A stretch of DNA of 64,000 nt from Lumbricus terrestris (taxonomy: Eukaryota > Annelida > Clitellata > Crassiclitellata > Lumbricidae). Positions 27,501 through 39,500 of the stretch are shown piece by piece; the stretch's first letter is position 1, and each line of letters starts with the position of its first letter. The stretch lies in contig OX457051.1 in NCBI GenBank assembly GCA_949752735.1, positions 1,302,501 through 1,366,500 on the forward strand. The letters are read 5' to 3'. The position numbers and the translations under genes are program-made. Below the pieces are notes generated by a model. It worked only from the letters and a program-made list of their open reading frames with translations, searched no databases and was not told where the DNA came from.

Positions 27501-30500
27501 ACTTCGGGTTTCGTTTACCTGTATAAAAATTCAGGGGTGCATATGCAAATTGCGGGTGGAGAGGGTGCATCAGGTGGTACTATCAATGCAACAGGTAGTA
27601 CCATACTTTATCTAACCGAAAACGACTACCTCGAGATAGGTGTTTATTCAACCGTCGCTGTAGGTATAGTTGCTAAGGATTTTTCCCTCGCATTCTTAAG
27701 ACCATAGCGGCTGAAAAAAATCACCGTGTAATAAAATGCCTGTAAACATATTTGGCCAAATGGATGGTGGATCAACACCACGAGTAATAGCAGGTGGTGT
27801 CACATTATCCCAAGTCAACAATACTTTTCTAAGACGAGATGGAGCGAATGCGGCTACAGGAGATCTAAATATGAATGGTAAATGCATTAAAGGTCTTCCT
27901 ATAACGAATAATCCGGATGCAGGAATGGATGAGGCTCTAAGTTATGGACAAGGCGTAGATTTGGTAACGAATCACCCTTACGTTCCGTCTAACGATAATC
28001 ATTTGACTAATAAAAAATATGTCGACGAACAAATTGCTTCGACCAACCGATTCTTTGGCCCGGCGTTTAGTGCCTACTCCCACGCTGTTCAGGCTATCCC
28101 CGCTAGCACTGCGACGCAAGTAAAATTTCCAAGAGAAAGATTCGATCCGGATAATTGTTTCATCAATTCGAAACGTTTCTTTCCTCAGAAAGCCGGATGT
28201 TATATGGTTACGGTGTTTGTGGAATTTCACGCCAATAGTGCTAGAACTAGCGGTAATGTTTCCTTGATGAAAACGGGGAGTGTGTACATGAAGATGCCTG
28301 GCGGCGGAGGTGACTTTGGTGGTGGAGGTACGGCTGGAGCTAATAATAATGCATCGGGTACTTGCCTAGTTCGATTAACTAATACCGACTACCTCGAGAT
28401 AATGGCTACGTCAGACGCTGACTTAAACATTGAGGCCCATGACTTTTCGGCCGCATACTTACGACCCTAAATTCGAAACCACATTTAGTTTTGAATTTAA
28501 ATTTCCACGTCATCCTCCTTTCTCTCATGAACTTTAATTTCGTATCTGTTTCTCCATACTCGGCCATTGAAAAATAAGATTGTCCGCGCGCTTTCCCCGT
28601 GTGCTTTACCTGCTTTGTAAATCGATGTATACGAGCTTACTTCACCCGTTTCTCGGTCTAATATATCTACTCGTCTCGGTTGGTTTCTGATTTTTTTCAA
28701 TCTATCATATTTAGGGTCCGTGCTTGGCACCTTCGGTTCTCGCCGCTGTTTCTCTTTTTCAGCGATATCACGCGAAAGTACACCCTTCTCGCACAATAGA
28801 TTGATAAGTTCGGACTTGTTGAGATAAGTTTTGATCCCATGCTTTTTCACCAGCGTTTTCAATTCTGTCAGTTTCATTTTTATAGTACAAGATATTTTTT
28901 TAATACACCACGCTCAATTTCATGCCATCCGATTGAAAATTGAGTAACTTGTCGAAAATCACCATCGCGTACGCATTTGTACCGACCGGCGGAGCAGCAT
29001 TAAAAGTAGCTTTGATCTTGAGATCGACAAACGATGACTTTAGACGCTCAGCTTGATTGCTTACATCAATCACCATAATCGGGAAGAGGTCTTTAAAGTC
29101 TGACGGTGTGATATTGCTTTGCGATACCAGTTCGTCCGTTCCGTAGAATTTTTCGCCAAACAAGGCCGCTTCTCTGTAAGCTCGTGAGAATTTCTGATTC
29201 GGGAATGATAGGTTGTAACCGACGGCTGGGAATTGTTCCGCGTTTAATATGACGAAGATGTCCGTTAGATTGCAATGATCGAAAACCGATGGGTTTTTTT
29301 CTTGATCACCGCCACGATCGGTTTGAAATCCAATGATGATGTACCTCGGTTTCTCAGCCGATGACTTGACACCAAGTGACCAGTCAAAAGTAGTCGTCTG
29401 TGGAACGCCTATATCATCGCATTGGCGAGCCCTGTATGCAACTGGTAGCGGTACTTTCGATGCGATCGTTTTGGCCAATTCATGCTTCTCCTCGAGGGAC
29501 GGAATGACGTGTGGCATAAACCACGCGATTTTGTCTAATCTGACTTTCCCAGCACCCGCAGCGGCGAGTCTAAAAATTGCGTCGTTGTCATCTTTACGAA
29601 CAAGAGTTAGCGTGTGTTTCATTCCAAAAATAACCTTGTTGTAATCATCACAAAATCCGAAAATATGACTCAATGGAACGATAAAACTAAACGTGCCTTT
29701 GTCTCCCGGTTTTCTAATTAGATACGACTGTCTAACGGCGAAACCAAGATTATCCGCGATAACAGCAGTCGCGCCACTATCCTTATACCACAGCTGATTC
29801 AAACCTTGAGCTAGTTGAAAATCATTCGGGTATTTAAGTAAACCAAGCATCGTAGTCGCTTGACCTGGGTTACGTAATGATTCAACTTCTTTATCTCCTA
29901 ATGTGTATTTAATATTGTTGAAAAGATGCATGAGTCCATTATTAGTAAGGGCTACGGCATCGGCATTAACGTAGAAGGTTCCGTCCGCCTTCGTCAATCT
30001 GCCCTCGAATATTAGGTAAGATTCCGCCGGATGGTTGAAAACATCGTGAGAATGAATGTTGATTACTATCTCTCCCCCTGCGGTGTTTAGATTCGTTCCC
30101 TGAATCGGTTCATACTGGTGATATTGGTAGCGCTCGATACCCTCATCAATCAGAGGTTGTTCGGTAAAGTTTAGAATATCTGATTTCATTTTATTATACG
30201 ATATTTTTTTTATTTTTTACACAACCTTCATTCCCGCGCCGTTTTGCATACGCACTAAATCTTGGATCGACGGGACATTTTTCAAACCATTCCCCATCAT
30301 CAGATTATTAATATTCTCCGAATTCGTCCCGACGCTACTAAGTCGATCAATAATATCTCTACTTTCTTGCGTAACCTGTTTCTTAGGAGCAGTCAACATT
30401 TTAACCGCAGCTTTCTCTACTAATCTTTTACCAGCGTCGGTTGCGGCTGTTTTCCCAACATCGATAGCCTTTTTCCCAATTTCTATTGCCACGTCTTTAC

Positions 30501-33500
30501 TAGCACTAAGAGCTCTAGTCGCTAACTGTTTTGCGGCGTTCGATGTGACTAGTCTTTTGAAAAATCCGGAAATAGTGTCGAATATGCCGGATCCACCTAT
30601 AACGTATTGCTTCCTGTAACTCCTTCTTTTAATGTCCAGCATTTTTATAATGTCGACATTATATTTTTGTAACCATCTTTACTCAGCACTTCTTGCCGTA
30701 GTAACTCGTCGCATATCGCCACGATCTCGTTTCTTACTCCGGTGCCACCCACCCTGTAGCTCTGAATTCTAAGCTCTAGCTGTTTCGCTAATACATTTGG
30801 GTCTTCGGAGATGACGATTACACCAACGCCTTTACCTACCGTGCCTAGGGTCATCTTTTCCCATATAGGTTTGATAATTTGTTTGTATTTGACGCCCCTA
30901 GATGATATAGGTCTGTTAGGATTTTTTTCCTGGCTCATAGCATTCGTTGTGGTGAGAATCTCGGCGTAATCAGCCATGTCATTATCATCGTATATCGCGG
31001 CGTTCGGTTGTTTCATCGTCAACAACTCCCAAAACCCGGGTGTTCCTGTGTAAGTCTTATCCCCCACCGTCACGTCATCTCCTTGAATCGAAATCGGAGT
31101 GTCACCGATATAGAATTGGTTATTTTTTTCTTTTATTCCAAACGTTGTGTCGGTGATTTTTTTATCGGAGGCGTATTGACGAAGGTACTTTGTCGCCATA
31201 TCTCCAAAATACAGGGTTCTGATATCCTCACTCGGATTGGGGTTATACGCTTCTATCGCCGGACGCTGTAGACCCTGTAACGAAGGAAGTGCTTGTAACG
31301 CATTTGAAGTAGCTACCGAATTTTGTTTGATCGCGGACAATAAGACATTTTGCTCTTTGGAAATTGCGGATTGTGAATCGACGATAGGTTTGAAGAACTT
31401 GGTTAAATCTTGCTGAAGCCCTGAATCTCCTAATTTCTCCGATAAAAAGTTTTGTTGGATATTCTTCTTTGTTTTCAGATATTCTGCAACTAAATCGTCT
31501 CTTTTCGCGGGGTCGGTTATTTTTACAAACGACATTTTAAAATTAGGAATATAATGTTTTCAGACGTGTTTTTAGACGTGTGAAAAAAAATAAGTTGGAC
31601 GTATTTCCAGACGTAACGACATACGTCTACATGTTTTCACGTATGTTCGCGTTAGTCGTTTTTTTTGATAGATTCGTTACCAACTGAAAAACATTTCGTA
31701 CATTGATAGTCTCTTTCTTCCCCTTCCATTTCGAATTTAATATTCACCTCTATTTTAATATCTTCCGGACCCTCCTCATCTGAAATGTTATCGTCTTGGA
31801 GAGCTTTTAAAATATACTCGTTGATCGTGTTGATTGTCTCTAAAGTTAGCGTTTTGATCTTTTCATGCGTCTCAGCTTTCATCATATGCCTTTTATCGAT
31901 ATAGTCGAGGATTGTTCTTTGCACCCACGAATCATCTATTATCTCCGATAAATTGCTTTGTTGAATATTCTCCCTGTTTTTCTGATATTTTGCTCTGTAA
32001 TCGTCTCCTTTCGCGGAGTCTTTGATTATTATACCCGGCATTTTAATTAAGTAAGAAAAAAAAATAATGTTTTCAGACGTGTTTTTTTAACATGTTTTAA
32101 AACATAAGTTGGACGTATTTCCAGACGTAACGACATACGTCTACATGTTTTCACGTATGTTCGCGTTAGTCGTTTTTTTGATAGATTCGTTATTTTTCTC
32201 AAACATAGATTGAAAGTACTGCCGGGCTTCATCTTTTCCACGATCGATGAGTGATTGTTTCGTGACCTCGTCCATCGCGTCTATCGCAACTTTAATTTTA
32301 CTCCTAATTTCTTCTTTCATGCCGTTGAATTTTTCAATCTCGCTCAGGATCAACGAATATTCCTCGTGTGAAATGTTATCATCCATGAGAGCTTTTGAAA
32401 TATGGTCGCTGATCGTGTTGAGTTTCGCGTCGGCTAGCGTTTTGATCTTTTCATGCTTCTCAGCCTTCAACGCAAACTTCCTACTGATATAGACACCGAT
32501 AAAACCTAGCAACCCCATACCTAGTCCCACTCCTTCCATAGCAACGACAATGGGTGCTGCGACTATAGTAGATAATACTGCCATTCCTGAAACTCCGAGT
32601 CCCATCCCAACCGCTGCGAGGGTGCTGCCTACTGTGCCGATTACGCTTACACTTCTATGGTACTTTTTACTCAACGCTGTTCTTTTATCGCGTTCTTGTT
32701 CGATTTCTTTCTTAATTTCACTAATCTTTTGGAGCCGATACGTTTGCGCCGACCTTGTGACGATATGTATTTCTCCTTCCGGTGCTGATGGTAGCTTCGG
32801 ATAGAGTGAATGTTCTGTTTTAATGCCTTCGTATTCCATTCGTTTTATTTACGCGATATATTTTTTAGATTAGATAATTTACACGACGTAGCGAATCTCC
32901 CGCGTTAATGGTTACCACTGAATCGGAGTTGTTTTGAATAGTGACTATGATATCATCAACCACATCATCCGAAACCACTTCGTTTTGTAGACTGCATCTT
33001 AGTTCTTTGATACTCTGTTTGAGGGAAATGAGACAAAGTCCCGCAGACATTTCTACACCGAGTCCAAGAGTTAGCGTAGTTGTCGTCTTTGGTTGTATCG
33101 TTATAACATTTTGCGCGAAAATCTCCCACCTTACGCCTTCTAGTAACCTAATTGGATTGTGGGTAACGCCCCTCGTAATCTTCCAATGGACTTGCATGGG
33201 TTGCATTCTAACCTCGGCCGGCCTAGTTGGTTTAGTTCCAAATTTGTGTAATGGTCTTGACATTTTATAAAGACTAAATTATAATATCATGCCGAGAATC
33301 GGAATCTTGGCAAACGGGGAATTTGGGCCTAGCAAAAGTCCTTCACCATGCACATATCCCGACCCCGTTTTCATGTACAACCCGTTTGCCGTTATTGAGC
33401 CGCCTTTTGGCCATGGGGACATGTACAAACCAGATCCAGCTGATCTTATCTTACACCTCATATCGTCTTTCGCCACGTACATTACGCCTGATCCGCTGAT

Positions 33501-36500
33501 TTTATCCACAATTTTCGACGTGGCTGCAGAACCTAAGCCACTCATAGCCCCCATCGCTAAACTAGGTATAAGGGTTTTCGCTATCGTTGCTAGAAACGGA
33601 AGAATGGCGCCTATGAATCCTCCCTCGACTTTCTTATTATGTTCCAATTGCGTTTTACTCATTTTGATGACTACGCCTGTTCCTTTTTCGTACGCCTTTG
33701 TCATTTTATTGATTTGAGCCTGTGTGAAAGCAAACATATCGTTGCCGTTAAAATCATCGTGCGCCAGTTTGATATTCACACCAGTTCCCGCTTGTAGAGA
33801 TTTTTGAATTTTGTCTTTTTGCGCTTCCGAAATATTAACTTTGTGGACTATATACCGACTCATTTTAGTTTACAAAAAAAACTTTCAAACTTCTCTGATA
33901 TGAAAACGAATCGTCAATTCTTCTCCTCTAAGATTTACCTCTTTCCCATTTTGGTCTGTGAGCATCATTGTCATCGTTGAAATGGTAGATAGCGTAATGG
34001 GGAGATAAATTAAATTATGCGGCACTTCGATAATTTTGTATCCCGGGGATACGTTCGGGAAAAAAGAATGTATTACGTTTACCGTCGTTCCGTTAATGTA
34101 CGAAGACCCGATAATGTCGTTGGTCAGTAGTAAATTGCTGATACTCATTATATCTACTATGTTCTTCGATTCGTTATATCCTCCAAGATAGACATATTTT
34201 ATAAAACCTAGAACTTTTCCAATCGAATTCAAAGACGAAAAATCAACCGCATAGTGCTCTGCTATATTTAACACAGTCTTCAACGTATTGGTGTTTGGTT
34301 CTATTGAGATACAGTACTCTGAATTTACCCTGTCGTAATGCCCATTCTCCTTCATGATTCTCTGTATGTGGGCGTTGATATCTGTTATTTCATAGCTTCC
34401 CTCCGGTATTTCTATGTTAAACCAAGGGCTCACACCATTCGGTGAATACCTAAAGTTGTTGTTTGTAGCGTCGATATTTGGAAAAGAATAGTATGTTGCG
34501 AGATTTACGAAGGCCATTTCGTATTTTTTATTTTTGTCTAGTTCAATAGGTGGATTAAACTTTGTTCTGATTTTTGTGCTCTTTTCGCTTATCAGAATGT
34601 AAAATGACGTTTTTGGTTCCGTGTTACGAGCCGTCTTTTCCGTATTATCAGCTATCTGTTTGAGAAGCGATGATTCCATTTTTTACTACAGAGGATTTTC
34701 GATTAAATAAAATTGATCGAATCCGCATCGGTATTTGCCATTGTCCTTTTCACTACTGAGATCGATGACTAGGAATCCGTGCGGTTGTTTCGAAACCGTT
34801 TTGCATAGTTTTTTAAATTCATCTTTCGACATGTCTGTACTTACATGGTCGTTATAGATATAATCGAGGTTTTTCCAGTCCTGCTTGAACAGGCAAATAA
34901 AGTTTGCATTCTCTCTGATCGTTTGCCGCGGCAGTTTGAAATAATTCTGTGCTAGGTAAAAGCAATCCACATTACTATGCCTCCCCCGAATATAATACAT
35001 TTCGCATTTGTTTTGTTTTTCCAATTGTAAATCATCAAAAATCATCAGATTCTTCTTTTCGCTACTCATGGCACTCGGGTCTGGCACGTCTTCAGCTTTT
35101 TCAAAGAACTTGGCAATTATATCGGATTTGGCTTTTGAGATTTTTGCCATTTCTTCCATAACAAGGGCTGGTGATATATTTTGTCTAGCGATTTCCTCCT
35201 GCTGCTCGAATAATCTGACGATCGATTCTTTTGGTAATTTTTCTTCGAATGCCTTTTTGATAATGCGATATTCCGGTTGAAACAGAGATTTGCCGAATAC
35301 CTGGAGGTTATTATAGTCCAACCAGTCTGGTCTGAGCAATAGATTCAGAAGAAGCGTTGTTTTGCCACAGCCTGACTTTCCGATTATCAGCCCCCGTATA
35401 CTTTTGGGTAAAAGAGGATTATTAAATCTTTTCGATAGGGCAGATCCCCAACTCAAATCTTTGATTTCCATTTTATTTATGTATTAAAAAAGCGAGATGT
35501 ATTGCGTAAAGTGTAAAAAACAGACTGAAACGAGAGATGTACAAAACGTCGTGACGAATAACGGGAGATCGATGCTTCGAGGCGTTTGCGTTGTATGCGG
35601 GAAAACTAAAACTCAATTCGTAAAAGGAACCAAGAAAGGTGGAGATTTAGTTAGTTCGTTGAATGCCGCTACTAGTAACATTAAGCTACCTTGGGCTGAG
35701 TTTCCCGGTGAGATGCATTTGCCAGGCCACCATTTTACAGGCCCAGGTACAAGGCTAGACAAGAGACTGAATCCTGACGGGACTTTCAAAGAGTGGAGCA
35801 AACCTGTGGATAGGGTAGATAACGCGGCTTATCACCACGATTTGGCTTACGATCAACACACCGATACGGCTTCTAGAAATATCGCAGATAGAGCTATGAT
35901 TAATGATTTGAACAACATTCCTAATCTGAGCTTGCGGGAGCGTGTAGAGAGGGCTATAGTGAAACCCATCTTGTCAGCTAAAACGAGCCTTGGTTTGGGT
36001 TTACCTTCAAAAAACGGCAAAGTCGCGGGGAGGAAGAAAAAACGCTAAAGTGGACAGATACGTTGGCGAATGAACTGCATAGACCAGTGGTTAAACATTT
36101 TAGAAAGAGAAAGGTGATTGTTAATGGGATAGATGAGATATGGGCCGCTGATCTTGTAGATATGCAGGCATTTGCTAAAGATAATAATGGGGTGAAATAC
36201 CTATTAACCGTTATAGATGTGTTTTCAAAGTTCGGCTGGATTGTGCCATTGAATGATAAGAGTGGGAAATCTACAGCGAGCGGTTTCGTGAAGATACTCA
36301 GGGGTGGTAGGAAGCCTGTTAAATTATGGGTTGATAAAGGGAAAGAATTTTATAACAAAGACGTAAAGAATTTGGTTGAGTTGTACTCTACTGAGAATGA
36401 AGAAAAATCTTGCGTCGTTGAGAGATGGAATAGGACTATGAAAGATAAAATGTTCAAGTACTTTACCGCTAATTCAACGAGAAGATACATCGATATATTA

Positions 36501-39500
36501 GATGAAATGGTTATCAATTATAATAATACAAGGCATTCTTCCATTAAAATGACACCCGTTAAGGCTAGTATGAAAGTTAATGAAAGGGCCGTATTTATGA
36601 ATTTAAACGGTAAAGAGATTTCAGAGCCTATTGTACCAAAGTTTTCAATTGGTGATAAAGTCAGAATAACTAAGAAGAAGAACATTTTTGAGAAGGGATA
36701 TACAGCTAGATGGACTGAGGAGGTATTTACAGTATCCCAGATTCAATACACAGTTCCGCCAACTTATAAGATTACTGATTCAAATGGAGAGGAAATACAG
36801 GGGAGTTTTTATGAACAGGAGCTACAGAAAACGACTCAAGAAATATTTAGAATAGAAAAGATTATCAGGAAACGTGGGAAAAAATCGCTTGTGAAATGGC
36901 TTGGATATCCAGAGTCTTTTAATTCGTGGGTAAATAATGAAGACTTAGTGGTCATGTGATGAGTATTTCCCACTCACCCTATGACTCATCATCGAAACTA
37001 CTGGAAATTCCCCGCATGATGAGTCATAGGCGCGTGCTGGGGTGGATTGAGTGGTTGGCAGAAGTTGAACCATGGTTTGGGTTGATTGGCAAAAGTTTAA
37101 CCATGGTTTGGGTTGGTGTATGACGGATCACAAGAAAAAATTTTTTTTTTGTTATTTTATAAAGTAGGAAAAAAAATAAATTTGTGTGTTGGAAAAAGTT
37201 GAACCATGGTTATGGGTAGGTATATTTTTGAACCATGGTTATGGGTCGATATATTTTTGAACCATGGTTATGGGTGGTTATATTTTTGAACCATGGTTAT
37301 GGATGGTTATATTTTTGAACCATGGTTATGGATGGTTTGGAAAAGTTTAACCATGATTGTGGTCAAATGTCCCAGAATAGTCTTAATCTATCTACTAATA
37401 AGTTTCTTATTGAATGAAACAATACTTGTTATTGATGAAAAAATTGTATTTTAGCTGCCAGCTTAAATATTGTCTATGTTACCGCGCATAAATCCGTGTG
37501 CTACTACATAATTAACAAGAACTAGGCCCGCTGCAATCGGTCAAACCATTTAGTCATGTCTCTGTTTATGTATACTAGTCTTTAGCCTATAGCCCTATAT
37601 GATGACTTTTCGAAGTTAAACTGCAATAATTTGTTTCAAAAGGTGTCATATGCGAATGATACGTTTAATTGGTGTCTACTCCGTTACCAATAATTAGTGT
37701 AAATTAAAGATGCTCACATTGCTCAGGTGTGCATCAATTGCCAGTTTTCATCTCCATGCTGAACCAAATTGATATGTAGAAAAATTTTGTCCTAAACGTG
37801 GGCAATAACATTATTGCCCACGTTTAGGACAAAATTTTTTCTACATATGCGAATGATACGTTATTATGTTGCTTTATTTTGAAATTGTCCGTTCCATTAC
37901 TTGTCCACTCCGTTACATTTGATGCCTATAAATACGTTCGGAGATGGCAACGGAGCGGACATGGAAAGGTAACGGAGTGGACACTGGACAATTCTTCGAA
38001 TTACGGTAGATAATGGAAATATATTCACGCTTAACGTCGCTTATGTTCTTGCTCTTTTGTGTGTTAAGATTGAATAACTTTCCTTCATGAAATTTCAAAA
38101 CTATGCATGTGTAAATCATGACCATTGACTTTCATGAACTTATATTGTTGAGCAAAATTGGCAGTAACGGAGTGGACGTTCTTTTGGCATATAAGAATGC
38201 CGTATTGCATGTTACTGAGTAGTTCACTAAAACAATATTAGCTAAGTGGTACATTGAAGTTCAGATTAGCATGCAGTTATTTGACAATGATTTAGTTTTT
38301 CAATAAAATTTCTGGAGAAGCAAATTTGATAACGGAGTGGACATTTCTTCGGTGTCTTGAAATTCTGGAATGTTTTAGAAATATCTTAACATTATATTTT
38401 CCTACTCTTTTGTGTGTTTCGATGGAATTATATTTTCTTTCATGTATCTTCAAAACTATACGTGTTTGAAACATGGCCACTACGTTTTGTGAACTTGTAT
38501 TGTTGAATAAAATTGGCCTTTTTGCATGAGAAAATTCCACACAGCGTGTTACCGAGCTGATATTACAAGTTTACTTAAATTCTAGACAAGTGATGCAATG
38601 GAGTTCAGATTAACACGCAGTTATTTGATGTTGCTTTAGTTTTTCATTAACATTTATGGAGAAGAAAGTTCAGCAACCGAGTGGACATTGCTGCTTTGAG
38701 TGCTGTCAAACATTTTGCGAAAAAACTATTAGGCCTAAACTAGAATATTAGTGCGTAACTGCATCCGTATTCCTTAATTACATACATTGCTGGTCAAAAT
38801 AAGATGAAAAATTATCCGTTTGATGGAAAGCAATTTCATCCAACTCCAAAAGTCAATTTAATCTAATAGCAGAAAGTGAATCTACATGTAATTGCTTCTC
38901 TGCCATAAAACAAGGGAAGTATCTTAAAGCGCCCATAATAATAATAAGCGCCTTCGTGAGGTTATTGTAAGGCGCTATATAAATGTTCATATACATACAT
39001 ACAATATATACAAGCCTTTACCCTGTGTCCTGGTCTAACAGTAGTGTACGGCACTGTTACCCGCCTATCTTAGTAATGTTCGACTTGTTCAAATCTGATG
39101 TCAACACGCTCTCTCGCATTTATCGTGCGACACTGATTATTGCGCGGAGAAGGAGATTATGTACAAAAGGAACAAAGGACAGTGATAGGCCTTCAACTCT
39201 TTAAAGACCTAATTGAACAAAATTTAATAAACTCCCAAGAAAACTCCTCAGAGAACCTTGCCTTATTAGTCTCATTTCTTTCGGACTCAAACCGTGTTGC
39301 GACTGCATGGCTAACTTGATTCATATTAATGAATAATTATATTAATGAATAATATGTGTATGCAATTCTTTCGTAATATCGCTGCGTGCTCACGAGGCAT
39401 CTATTTTCACAGTCCTTGTTGAATGACTTACTATGTTAAATACCAGTTGTGTTGTACTGTTCTGTTTATTTTGTTTATTGTGGGAACAATAAATAATTTT

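Larger units (their letters stand above)
21815..37396 (+). mobile_element. Complete Polinton/Maverick (virus-like self-synthesising transposon), 15.6 kb
   Basis: The element is bounded by terminal inverted repeats beginning AGTAGATAGATTAAGACTA and flanked by AATAAG at 21809-21814 and 37397-37402. The exact 6-bp duplication is the Polinton hallmark. Inside are the full core genes (protein-primed PolB, adenain-like protease, packaging ATPase, integrase) plus capsid-type genes, so it could in principle form virions, as in adintovirus-like elements. All reading frames are uninterrupted and the two terminal repeats differ at only a handful of bases plus one repeat unit, pointing to recent insertion. 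It sits in intron 5 of the channel gene. The integrase has unusual features, noted at that gene. Confidence 0.97.
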
